Assembly (NCBI GenBank): GCA_026168455.1
Contig: CM047426.1
Span: 65,935,342-65,999,341 of the forward strand
From: Theocolax elegans
Lineage: Eukaryota; Arthropoda; Insecta; Hymenoptera; Cerocephalidae
DNA length: 64,000 bases
Direction: 5' to 3'
A program made the position numbers and the translations under genes. Positions 1 through 10,895 of the stretch are shown here, piece by piece; positions within the stretch are counted from its first letter, which is position 1; every line of letters starts with the position of its first letter. The notes beneath the pieces are model-generated. The model searched no databases. It had not been told where the DNA came from and worked only from the letters and a program-made list of their open reading frames with translations.

Positions 1-540
1 GAAGCAACAATAGCTATGAAATCGATTCTAAAAGGTGGTCGTGTACCGAAGAACCTTCACACAGATCAAGGAAAAGAATTTTATAATAAGCAGTTTCAAG
101 ACCTTATAACAATTTAAAAGCCTCCATATGTGCACGCTTTAATTGTACGTTGAAGAACATAATATGGAAGTGGTTCAGTTTAAATGGTAATTATAAATGG
201 CTTGATATCTTACAGGATATAGTTAAGAGTTATAATTCAAAACATGGTACAATTGCTATGAAACCTAAAGACGTTTCTCACATAAATCAAGATAAACATT
301 GAGAAAAATTCGTTTATAGTAGTTTATAAATAAAAAAGCCAAAGTTCATAGTTGGTGATAAAGTACGGGTGAGCAAGTCTAAACATGTATTTGAGAAACT
401 TATGCACCTAACTGGACCAGAGAGGTATTTATAGTAAAAACTGTTGCTAAGACCAATCCAGTCACATAGCGTTTAATTAATTATCAAAATAAACCAATCG
501 CTGGTGGATTTTACGAGAACTTTCGAAAATTGTATCATTA
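1..540 (+). pseudogene. Polinton/Maverick integrase remnant (C-terminal part)
   Basis: Translation in shifting + frames gives a retroviral-type (rve) integrase. The block LHTDQGKEFYNKQFQ near the window start carries the second catalytic Asp. It is followed by a segment with ERFN-like and KNIMWKWF-like residues, and then a chromodomain-like tail containing VGDKVRVSKSKHVFEK and a final YE..LSKI-type block near 510-535. The order matches the integrase of Polinton/Maverick elements, best known from invertebrate F54H12.3-like proteins. Several stops and frameshifts make it a pseudogene, and the 5' part lies outside the window. The neighbouring DNA polymerase B remnant on the opposite strand supports assignment to a Polinton rather than a retrotransposon. 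Confidence 0.75.
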
Positions 541-879
541 AAAGGGTACTCATAATAGTTGGACAAATTTATAAAAAAGTAGAAGGTGATAAGGGCTCCA
601 ACCATTGCCCTTAACTGTGAGATATTAGACACATTCTACTTATCTCTCCATTAACCTTCTATTTTATTTTTTATTAAATAATTTATTATCGAACATTTAC
701 ATTATTTACAGTATACATAATAAATTCAACCGCATTACAACCCAAATCTTCATAGATAGCTCATATTTGTTAGAAGCTTCTGACATCTTACTGAAGAGAT
801 CTTATTCTTCTCTAGATGTGTAGATACACGAGTGGGTAGAAAAATTTGAAATTCATCATTTAGTGAGACTACAAATTTT

Positions 880-3445
880 ACGCCAAATTTTGTAATTATT
901 CGTTTTAATTATGATACTATATAAACTTGGTCCTTTGTCAATTCAATCACCTTCTTCGTTGGAAGAAATCCTGCACAAGAAACCTTGTTAAGAGATGCTA
1001 AGTCCATCTCTAAATGAAAGATATAAGAAATAAATGTTTCAAAGATATGTTATTGTAAAGTGATGTAAAATGCAAACTTTTTTCAATTTGAGAGAGCTCA
1101 TCGTCTAGACTTTAGGAATCTGATATGTGATCTCTAGGATTCAATATCTATGATTCAATGATGTGTATTGAAACGGCAACCTTAGCTATGGTCGAGTTAC
1201 TCCTCGATTATTTTTACTGATTTCATACACTAGACTGTTTGTGTCTGTTTATAACAATTTAGCTTCATCTTCAAATTTAGACATTATAATATTGCAATGA
1301 AAGCGATACAGTCTCGTTTTTCACCAGACAAGCACACTGATTCCAATATGAACTAATTGTAATGACAGTTCGGAAAAGTTGTATCGCTGTGAAAGTTTGG
1401 CTTGGCGATGTAGCCTTCAGCACCATAACGATTATACCATTTTCGTACTAGTTTAATGTCTGCTCTTTTCTTTTCGTTTTTCTTGGTTTTACCATACGTC
1501 GCATTATTAAATAACTTATAGAGCATTTTCACAAATTCATTTTTAGCTTGTTTTCATATCTCATTATTTTTCTAATGTAGGGTTTAAGCCATCTACTCTG
1601 TTTAAATTCTAATATTCTATGGACTTTCTTAATGCAAAGTCCTAGTTCAACAGCTTACCTCAAAGCTGAATAATGTAAAACAACGCTCTTTATCGTTTAA
1701 CGTTGTCAAGAGCTTCTGTTGTTTCGAGTCGGTGGTGTCTTATGCTCTGGACACAACAGCAAATCTTTATGCTGATTATGTATGTTTTCAGGGTATTCCA
1801 AATATAATTGTAATATGCAACAAATCTCAGAGTGATCACCGACACTGTAAAACTTTAAATCTAAAACTTCCTCATTGAATCGATCTTGATTTAAATTCTC
1901 CATAAGGTAGAGGCTGCCCAACCATATAAATTATTTACATCATAGTAAATAATGTATTTATCTTTTTCTTCGGGGTTGTATGCTTCTCCCATATTCTTAT
2001 TATTTGCTTCTGCATATCGATTGCAACACACACTACTTAATTTCCTCCACAAATAAAATTTCTCTGTGAAAATCAAGATGTCGATATCTGTTGACAGATC
2101 GAGTTTCACTCCTGTTAACTTTAGCATGGCATCCAATGATAGACCTGTTGTAGTATAGTAGTGTGCAGCATCCAGTTCATAAATATTCAGACAATTTGTG
2201 TACTAGCAGTAATACATCGATTTTCAGATATAAATCTGAATATTCACCCAATATTCCGATTTCAAATTCTATCCAAATATTTTGAGCATGGCGGTAGTCG
2301 TCATCTGAAATATTACGGTCGTTTAACATTTAGAGGATGGGATGGCCCCTATACGGGCCATGCCCATGATCGACCCTTTACGTGTGTTAGTTTTGAGATG
2401 TGAGACATCACAAAAACTCGATTTCTATAGAAAAGTGAGAGAAAACAGTAAACCCAAATCTCCGTCCTCTAAAGGTTAAAAGTGATCCGATGTTTTTAAA
2501 CATTAATTTTATTGAAAAAAGAAGCTTTTTTGAACCAGAAAATTCCCGTCCTCTAAAGGTTAATTTGTTTAGAAACTTTCTTTTTCAGGTAGAGAGGTTT
2601 CCTTAGGTTTGTCCAAAGAAGTGATATAATCATACGGAAATACTCCTTTTCTCTTAAGTAGTTCAATTTGTGCATCACAATATTAGCTCTTGAATTCGCA
2701 TTCTAGAGTTTTCAAATGTTCCAGATATGATGAAGGTTTTATCTAGTAATGATGCCATAAAACAGAAAGAATTAATGAAGCGGAAATTTATATTGCTCTC
2801 TTTTATAAACTTTGTGTTAGAGATGCATTTTTCTTTATTTTATAGGATAACTGTTATTCTTCCATCAAAGAGTCAATAATCATGAGACAATCATTTGATG
2901 AATAAACGGGGAGTCATCGTCGCTAAAGTTATGAAATAACACAGGTATAGTCCTTGAATCTCTATAAGATTGCAACTATTGTAAGCTGCTCCACGATATC
3001 TAAAACGAAAATTATTATCTAGTTTAAAAATATAACATGATCTATAGCATACGCATATTTTGAAAAATTTACCTTCCTGTAAGATGACAATGATCGCAAA
3101 CTTTTGTATCCTAGTCATTAAATCTTTGATCGCATATGTGGTAAGCAGTGGCATTTGTGAAATCTTTTTTGTCAACATCCTTCATTGGTTCTGGATTTTT
3201 ATGAATATTTTTCAATTCTTCTCTTACTTTGATTTGCGATTTAGTGGATTATCATAGCTATAATGAACACACAGTCCTACGCTTAATGTTTCATGTTCTT
3301 GATATGCATGTTCTTGTCCATCCTGCACAGGTTTAAGTATGTATTCAAAGTTAACATACACCACACTTGGAACATTTTCTTTATGATTCAAATTTTTAAA
3401 CTTTAAACAATTATTATTTTGTTTTCTAATAATGTATTTAGCATT
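880..3445 (-). pseudogene. Polinton family-B DNA polymerase remnant
   Basis: Read on -, the N-terminal end (about 3440-3280) has a QEHETLSVGLCVHYSYD-like block. Near 3150-2890 follow a Cys/His DHCHLTG block and YRGAAYNSCNL, then about 2880-2580, then after the [20 protein letters not shown] (about 2290-2200). Next come DAMLKLTGVKLDL, EKDKYIIYYDVNNLYGWA (2136-1895, polymerase motif A region) and [18 protein letters not shown] and [12 protein letters not shown] (about 1530-1430, motif B region) come last. This is the protein-primed family-B polymerase of Polintons. It has many frameshifts and stops and is certainly non-functional. It faces the integrase at 1-540, so both pieces probably come from one element. 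Confidence 0.75.
2327..2559. mobile_element. piggyBac-type MITE with TTAA duplication inside the Polinton polymerase
   Basis: A left end reading CATTTAGAGGATGGGA (2327-2342) is preceded by TTAA (2323-2326). Two possible right ends read CCTCTAAAGG followed by TTAA: one ends at 2475 (TTAA 2476-2479), the other at 2559 (TTAA 2560-2563). The ends are imperfect inverted repeats of about 16 bp. TTAA duplications are the hallmark of piggyBac-like elements. Polymerase coding sequence continues on both sides, so this is an insertion. The doubled right end suggests a nested or partly duplicated copy. Confidence 0.6.
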
Positions 3446-3465
3446 CGGTAATGTGTCTACTTTTT

Positions 3466-3839
3466 AAGGCATTTACGGTCGTTTTTTCGAATCGATCAAA
3501 CTTAAATTAAACGAGGCAAAATCTGCGCTTTGTCCACTATATTTAGTGGAGTTTCCCAGAACAGGCTATCGCTAATAAAAATTATAAGCACTTCGTCCTC
3601 AATTTCCAGTTTGAACTCTTCAGTAAGGAACTGGAGATCTTACCTTAGACGCCTATCGCAAGATGTACTGCGACGCCAGCAAGATATTTTGCGGCTCTAT
3701 ATATAAAAGAAGATTGCAGTAGATGTCTAAGGTAAGATCTCCACTTCCTTACTCAGGAGTCCAAACTGGAAATTGAGAACAGATTTTGCATCGTTTAATT
3801 TAAGTTAGATAGATTCGGAAAAACGACCGCAAATGCCTT
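3466..3839. repeat. Fold-back (palindromic) element
   Basis: The left arm starts AAGGCATTTACGGTCG (3466) and the right arm ends in its reverse complement (CGACCGCAAATGCCTT, to 3839). Inside, the block GTAAGGAACTGGAGATC with the following TTACCTTAGAC (about 3624-3652) is mirrored at about 3725-3758, and an AATTTCCAGTTTG-like block is also mirrored. The left arm carries about 70 extra bases, so the palindrome is asymmetric. No coding potential. The final base of the right arm is shared with the solo LTR that follows. Confidence 0.65.
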
Positions 3840-5229
3840 GTGACGTGTCCACGAGGGATTGGGGTGGAGTCACGATTAAAACAAAAAAAAACTTAGCTAA
3901 AAGATTGCAGATTTATTGCACTTAATGTGCTTACGAGTAATACACGGCAAAGCAGCGGCTAAAAAGTGCCAGTCACGTTGGCCGCGGTCGCTCGCGTTCG
4001 CGCGTTTGCGGGCCGCCTCGCACCTAACTACGCTTTGCGCACATACACTTTAAGGAAGCTGGATTTGGGAGGAAGGAGCTCGGCTCACCTGGACGCTCGT
4101 CTCCTGGATCTCTCTGACACACGCGTAGCCCGTAAAATTGCTGGTTCGTGTCGAAAAAATGTCGGTGGTCGGTCGCAGTCTGACGATCATCGGCACGCAA
4201 GAGGCGAGAGAGTTTTGCTATACGTCTTGCGCATGCGCGCCTACTCTCGCGTCTCGAGTCGTGCGCGCTCGGCTGGGTTCGTGCTGGCCGCTCGGGGCAT
4301 GGTCTCGCTGCCTCGACGGAGATGTCGTCGACGACGTTGACTTCTTTGGTGCTGGATGGCGGTCGAGTAATTGCGGCCCTGCTGAGAGTACTATCTGCGA
4401 GGTAAGCTTAAGATCGTTCCTCATTACCTCGATTTTAGGCTTAATCGAGCCCCTCGAGTTTCCTCATTGCACGTGCCGTATATCGTTAATACGGGATCCT
4501 CGGCTCGGAGTTTCCGGACAGCTGGAGTACATCGGCGCCCCACAACAGCCCTCAGTGAGCGGAGCCAGGTGGCGGTGAATCGTCGTAGTCCCTTGGAGTG
4601 CCGCCGAGGTAATTTATCTGCTTTCCTCGGGTTCTAGTTTGAATGCCATAACCTCAAACTAGACCTGTCATCTCCTTTCCTTTGGTCCTGCTGACATACC
4701 TGGGAGACGCTATGCTTGGTTGTAGCTTCTCCATCCTCGTTCCTTAGTAGTCGACCAACTTGGTAATTAATTACCGTTTCAGGTACTTTGGTTGGCAATG
4801 CACCTCTGATTGAGCGCAAGGGCGCTACACTTATTGCAAGGGCTGGAGGCTTCACCTGGGCTGCTCAACATCGGAGGCTTCTCTTGGGTGCTGGAGAGGA
4901 CATCCAAGGCTGGAGGAGACCTGGGGATACTGTACGGTTCATTCCTGGTGCTGGACAAGGCATTAGGATGCTGGATCAACGGAGCAGTGTGTGTGTGTCT
5001 GCAATTGTGCGCAGTCAGGAGTCGCATCTCCTTCGCTTCGGGTTCTCCAGCTTACTACGCAATGTAAGCCTATTCCGGTTTCACACATTCCCCATATGTG
5101 TGTCATATTAGGACTTGATTGGTATGTATAGCACACTTACTTCGCATAGTAAGCTTGCCAGGTGCTATACTATACCTTGTCTCGCTGTTTTATTTTCAAA
5201 GTGACATGTAGTATAACTACAATGTCACA
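3839..5229. mobile_element. Solo LTR of an LTR retrotransposon (TSD GCCT)
   Basis: A 1,391-bp GC-rich block starts TGTGACGTG (3839) and ends AATGTCACA (5229), so the ends are TGTGAC/GTCACA. It is flanked by GCCT at 3835-3838 and again at 5230-5233, a 4-bp target duplication. Removing the block and one GCCT restores the end of the fold-back element on its left, which supports a true insertion. Open frames of 60-146 codons inside are on both strands, overlap one another and show no family similarity. No internal retrotransposon sequence is present, so this is a recombined solo LTR. Its superfamily and orientation are unclear. Confidence 0.65.
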
Positions 5230-5233
5230 GCCT

Positions 5234-6570
5234 TCAAAAATTATTATTTTGATTTAGCAACCTCACTTTACACTTATTAATTTGTAGACAGTCCACTTTA
5301 TGTTTCGCCAATTGATCTTGTGTTTGAAAGTAGTGAAGGCAGCGGTCACACAAGAATATTTTATAATTATGATTGGATAATTGTGTACTAACTAAACGTG
5401 ATAAATTCAAACGTAATGGAAATGTGTGATTGAATGTTTATCATCATCGTTATATTAGTCTTGAATAAGCAATAATTTAACATGCTTATGCTTAATCGCT
5501 GATGCGAGATGTCAAGGTACGACTTCGAAAAGTACCTTACCTCTTTTCGGTTTCAGAATGAAAATATGTACTGATATTGTATTCTGTTTTTCGAATCATA
5601 ATATCTGAATTGGCGGTATTGATAATGATATTTTGTCAAACTTTAAAGTATTCTTATACTGTATGTAGGAGATAATCTGATTCTGGTTATATTTAGTTGG
5701 GTATATTTAATATCATAGTTCTGCACATTTACACATGCTTTCTTATTTCGAATATACGTTGGTAGAGGAATATAAGATCCGCTGTGCATAGGATTGAGCT
5801 TGGCAATAGTTATAGTCTAGTTTAAGATAGAACGAAGAGTTCAAAGAGAGTCATTCTCTTGAAATTTTTTCATCTTATATTGTATTTCACACTCGTGAGT
5901 TGTACTTTTTTGCTATAATTAACGATTGCTTTAACGAGACAATTTGATTGTCTAATTGCACAACGTTTTGGAGACATATTATCTCCATCTTTAGGAGTTA
6001 AACTTTATTAATAATAATTAATACATTGAATATATAATGGTCTACCAGAAAAAGATATTTTCCTTAACATTATCACAATGCGTTTATCAACTTGTCAATG
6101 TATCAAAGTGTCATTTTGTATCTATAATTATTTACAATAAATTATTTATTATTTATTATAGCAACAAGAATGAATAATTTATTAACTAAATACTCACAGA
6201 AGTTGGAAAGTAATAAGAGTCACATTTTTTCTTCCTTCTCATTTTAATTAATACTCTACTAAGGCCCGAAAATTAAATAAATTGAGTAAATTAAATAATT
6301 TAAATAAATTAAACAAATAACAACAGAGAACATATGAAATTATATACGGAACGACACAGTCACTGTGAAACCTGTATACAACTGAATACAATTTAAAATC
6401 AAACATAAATATGACTAGAAGAATGATCGATAATCTAGGAACCTATATAGTTAACCAAGCAAATTATAACACGCGCACATATTTGAAATTAATTGAAACT
6501 ATCTATGTCAGAGGAAAAAAAAATTTTTTATTATAAATTAAAAATGTGACTCCATCAACCTATTATATTT
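5234..6570. other. AT-rich spacer, nothing recognised
   Basis: I see no open frame above noise, no inverted repeat pair and no RNA gene in this stretch. It is plain AT-rich sequence. Confidence 0.5.
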
Positions 6571-6571
6571 T

Positions 6572-6893
6572 ATTTCTTATTTTTAAACTTTTGTATAAGA
6601 GTTGTATATGCTGCCTGTAGTTTACTAACATCTTCTTTTTTTATTAATAGGATCTTTTTGTAAATTAATATATAGAGTTTCTGAAACTATTCTTTTTCTC
6701 CAATTAATCCCTATCAAGAATACTAACACTATCAAAATCAAATTTGTGCCCTAAATAATTAATGTGATCATTAATCACATATTGTATATTTTGTTTCAAA
6801 CTATTATTGTAGTGCTCATTTATTCTTGTTATTAATTTTCTCCTAGTTTCTCCAACATAAGAAGCCTCGCAATGATTACTACACCAGACTGCT
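6572..6893 (-). pseudogene. Penelope-like element, GIY-YIG endonuclease fragment
   Basis: On - the sequence encodes CEASYVGETRRKL, then ITRINEHYNNSLKQ, VINDHINYLGHKFDF, SVSILDRD and, after one frameshift near 6705, RKRIVSETLYI. This is the GIY-YIG domain and C-terminal tail that follow the reverse transcriptase in Penelope-like elements. No RT sequence lies upstream of it on this strand, so it is a 5'-truncated copy. It differs in sequence from the + strand Penelope copy at 8.6-14.6 kb and belongs to another subfamily. Confidence 0.65.
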
Positions 6894-6927
6894 CAGTTTT
6901 TTTAGTTCTGTTTTTTCCTCCCCTTAT

Positions 6928-7245
6928 AAAACTACTAACAAGGAAAGGTCACACCCTCTGGAAAACGGATCCTTACCAAACTCTAGGATATAATTTCTAC
7001 TATAAAATCATGCAGAAAGCCGGAGTCTTAGTGTCCAATGGCCATTTTTACGACAGATATAAGCAAATAATGAAAAATCTCGCCGAAAAAACCGTTGTGT
7101 TTGAATGCTTATAACTCAGAAACAATTAAAGATGTACGTATAAACTAAATTTTAAAAGAAAGCTGAGGTCGAGTAGATACGTTTTGAAGAAAAGGAAGCT
7201 CAAATATTTTAATATGGTCAATAGTTATGGGAGAAATAAGAATTT
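6928..7245. repeat. Interspersed repeat, copy 1 (second copy at 37,071-37,388)
   Basis: About 315 bp matches 37,071-37,388 in the same orientation at high identity by eye. Landmarks are CTCTGGAAAAC, ACCAAACTCTA, ATCATGCAGAAAGCCGGAGT and AAAGATGTACGTATAAAC. An 80-codon frame over it is open in this copy but I recognise no protein. It abuts the Penelope fragment on the left. Confidence 0.7.
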
Positions 7246-7284
7246 AATTGTAATTGTCGTTTGTGGCCATATGAAAAAATAATT

Positions 7285-7860
7285 TTATTTCATATATAGC
7301 TTACGGGGTAATATAAGTCATTGGTTTGATTGCATTTCGAGCTTGAGAGCAACGTAAGTCATCAGCTTTTTGTATTTCTGGGTTGCACGGTAGTATGGAA
7401 AAATTATTATATTCCATTAATCGTTTGCTGGGTAATGTGAGACATTGATTTTATTGCATTTCATGCTCGGGGGAAATATAAGAAATTGATTATATCGTAT
7501 ATCCTGCACCTGGGGTAAAATGAGTCAGTAAGTTCATTGCCTTTCTAGCTTGCGGGGTGATCTGAAAAATAATTTTATTACATTTATAGCTTGCAGAGAA
7601 ATATGAGTCATTGACTATATTACATTTCTTGCTCGTTGAATACTATGAGTCATTAGTTTTATTGTTTTTCTAGATTGCGGGTAATATGAGACATTGATTT
7701 TATTGCAGTGTTCTAGCTTGCTAGGTACTACGAGACATTGATTTTATTGAATTTCTAGCTTGCTGGGTACTATGAGACGTTTATTTATTGTATTTATAGC
7801 TTACTAGTTAATATGAGTCGTTTATCTTACTACATTTCTCTCTTATGGGGCGATATAAAA
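7285..7860. repeat. Decayed minisatellite, unit about 45-50 bp
   Basis: The phrases TTTATTGCATTTCTAGCTTG and GGGTAATATGAGTCATTGA recur about a dozen times, each pair roughly 45-50 bp from the next, with many substitutions and small indels. Good copies lie near 7420-7460, 7590-7625, 7665-7745 and 7745-7790. No coding frame survives through it. Confidence 0.7.
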
Positions 7861-8048
7861 ACAAAAATTATGCAGACATAAGTTGCCGTGTTTGAAAATA
7901 ATAACTAACAGCGTCCATGACATTGATCTTGTCTGTTACCTTCAAGATCATTTAGTGGTCAATTAAAAAATTACAAATGAAGCCCTATATTTTCGTGAAA
8001 AATTTATTTAATGAATGACCTTTATAATATGCAACAGAGAGGTTTGGA

Positions 8049-8508
8049 TTAAGAGGATGTCAGACTCCGAGGCTAGCCGCTCGATTTCAGTGACGCTGCG
8101 GTTAGATGGCGAATTCGACGATAAACTTACTTCAAATATGAATTTTAAATATTATAGCTATTTTGGGCTGATGTAAGGTTCTTTTCCTCCTAGCTATGAC
8201 TAAAATTGAGGTAACTATGCTATTACACTTGGTAGCAAATGTTTATTTTTTAGAAATGTATACGAGACGCGAATTTTAACGCCCGATGACATACAAGACG
8301 CATTACACATTTTTTTTAAAATACACATTTGCTGCCAAGAGTAATATTTTAATTACCTTAATTTTATAATATATAAATAATTTTAAAATAGCTGTAATTT
8401 TTAAAATTTATGTTTGAAGTACGTTCATCGTTGAATTTGCGACCTAACCGCAGCGCCACTGAGATCAAGCGACTATTGACGGAGGTAATAGCTTCGGCAT
8501 CCCCTTAA
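8049..8508. mobile_element. Palindromic TTAA-ended MITE, copy 1
   Basis: It starts TTAAGAGGATGTCAGACTCC (8049) and ends GGCATCCCCTTAA (8508). Inner blocks such as GCAAATGTTTATTTTTT and CTAGCTATGACTAAAATTGA are mirrored in the right half, giving arms of about 200 bp. It belongs to the same family as 32,433-32,953, whose arms are better preserved. TTAA at both outer ends points to piggyBac- or Kolobok-type mobilisation. Confidence 0.65.
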
Positions 8509-8637
8509 GAAGCCCTGGTTTCATAAACCGTCCACCCCCTGTTAGAAGTGAGAAGCAGATAGAAGATCCAAATTTATTACGTCGGGAGTCATAAACCCCC
8601 ATGCACAAATATAAATATGGGGCACAAATACAAATAA

Positions 8638-10440
8638 ATGTTTTATCTTTGTAAAATTGGAAACAATAATAGTAAGCAAAAGAATAATTCAAATAATGTT
8701 CACTTGAAAAGAAATAGTTTTACAAATAATAACAAATGGTTTGTGAATTTGACTGATATAAATATACCAGATGATGTTAAAGATATTGTGAGTTTAGGAC
8801 AGAAATATAGTAGTCGTAATAGACTTGATAAACATACTGATAGAAACTACAAAGAATATTGAACAATTGTTTGAATATAAAGAATTTTCACATGAAACAG
8901 TTAATGTTATAAGGAAAAATGTTGTGGATTGCATGGTAAATAATATTAAAAAAACTAAACATATTCAATATGAAGACAGACTGTTTGCGCAGAGATTGAG
9001 TAAAACTAAACAATTTTTAAGAAATAATAATAATTTATTTTTTACATTTGCGGACAAAGGTAATGTCACGGTTGCTATTCATACTCAATGTTATAAAAAT
9101 AAAATGGAAACATTAATATCTGACAGAAATACGTATTGTCAAATAAAAAAGAATCTATTAATCAAACTCCAAAAGGATACACAAAAGATAATGAAAAAGT
9201 GGAATGAATTAGAATTGCTGGATAAAAAATATCATAATAATGAAAATACACAGACTAATACATCCTTGCCAAAGATTTACGGGTTACCAAAAATAAACAA
9301 ACAATTTATACCTTTACGACCTATTGTTTCTTGCATTGGTAGCCCTACTTATAAATTGTCAAAAATAGTAGAAAAAATTATATCTAGTAGTATTAGTAAA
9401 CCTAAATCATGTATAAAAAATAGTATGGAGTTAATTAAAAAATTTAGCAACTGTGACATTCCTGCAGATTATATGATAATTTCACTAGATGTAGTCTCCT
9501 TGTTCACCAATGTACCAGAAGAATTAGTTCTGAAAAGCATAGAGAAACGATACCATTTGATAAGCAAAAAATATAATGTCTCTATACACGAGTTATTAGA
9601 AGTTATTAAATTCCTTCCACATAATACATTTTTTCAATTGGACGGAAAATATTTCCAACAAGTACATGGAAGTCCCATGGGAAGTCTGATTAGCCGGATA
9701 TTTGCTGATATGGTTATGGTAGATTTGGAACAGAAATGCCTCAAAAAACTAGAATTTGTACCAAAATTTTATTATAGGTATGTAGATGATACAATCATAT
9801 GCATCCCTATTACTATCGTATGTATTAGATGTTTTTAATAGTTATCACAATAAGTTGCAGTTTACGCATGAAATAGAGACTAACGGACATATAATCACAT
9901 TACAGTATAATCTTTTTAGAAGTTCCATTAATTAGGAATAATAATATACACATAGTTACAAATTGGTACCGGAAAGATGTCTTCTCGGCACGGTTTTTAC
10001 ATTTTAAGTCTAGTCATACTATCCAGCAGAAGCGAGCAATGGTCTGTACATTGGTGGGCAAGGCTATTTTATTAGCGCATGAGAAATTTCATAAAACGAA
10101 TATTAGATTAGTTATAAAGTTTTTAGAGAACAATAGTTATCCAACAAAATTTATTAATCATAACGTAAGAAAAAGATCAGAAAAAATAAAATATAATCAT
10201 AATAATGCGCAACCAAATAACAAAGCAATAAAAAATTACTACAGATAAATTAACAAAAACTAATGTTGTTTACAAAATTAACTTCAAAGATTGTGATGCT
10301 TGCTATGTAGGTGAAACAAAAAGACAGTTACAGTGCCGAATTAAAGAGCATCAAACCAATGTACATAAGCCAGATTCTCATTATGTAATTAATGATCGCA
10401 TGTTCACGAATAATCATTCCTTTAATTTTAATGACGCTAC
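8638..10440 (+). pseudogene. Penelope-like element: reverse transcriptase and GIY-YIG endonuclease (5' and main part)
   Basis: The N-terminal block NKWFVNLTDINIPDDV leads, after a frameshift near 8811, into a 337-codon frame (8825-9838) with Penelope RT hallmarks. These are LRPIVSCIGSPTYKLSK (about residue 163 on), ISLDVVSLFTNVP (motif A), GSPMGSLISRIFADMV (motif B) and FYYRYVDDT (motif C). Frameshifts follow between 9825 and 10,250. The GIY-YIG domain starts CDACYVGETKRQL at about 10,290 and continues KEHQTNVHKPDSHYVIND. The reading frame is cut at 10,440 by the giant inverted-repeat element and resumes at 14,419. Penelope elements prime at exposed 3' DNA ends using this endonuclease. This copy is dead because of its frameshifts. 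Confidence 0.85.
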
Positions 10441-10837
10441 AGTATTAGCATAGATTAGTATAGAGATTGCCGATCCAATGTTAAGAATCCGAGACAAAAC
10501 CGACAGACGTTACAACTATTCGCAAAATTTGAGAAATGAAAGGTGGGGGTAAAATAGGAAAGTGCGAATAAAGCGCTGGGGGTAAAGCAAACAACTCACA
10601 AGTTTTCGTCGGCGCCGATTCTTAATATGATGAAAATTTGTTATTAATTTATTTTCAGTTTTTGAAAAATAATGTATTAAATATTAATTTAAGAAGATTA
10701 TGATAAATTATAACAAATATATAAGCAATGCCTAAGCTCTCCCGGGGGCACAAAACAACTTAAAACAATTTCTTTTCTAAACAGCATAAAACAGCTTAAA
10801 TACAATTTCTAATCTAACAGCATCAATATGTTTCGAT

Positions 10838-10895
10838 AGCCGTAAGCGTCCAGGCGTACGTTAATAGTAGGTACGTGAGTTCAAATCTTGAAGTC
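10838..10895 (+). other. tRNA-like sequence in the left arm of the fold-back element
   Basis: A segment with a GTAAGCG core and, about 40 bp on, GTGAGTTCAAATC resembles the A-box and B-box spacing of a tRNA or tRNA-derived SINE head. The mirror copy lies on - near 13,770-13,840. It does not fold into a convincing cloverleaf by eye, so I do not call a tRNA gene. Confidence 0.35.

Noticed and set aside
3966..4578. 124- and 146-codon frames on +
   Set aside because: They lie inside the solo LTR, overlap in different frames and have Arg-rich composition typical of GC-rich noise.
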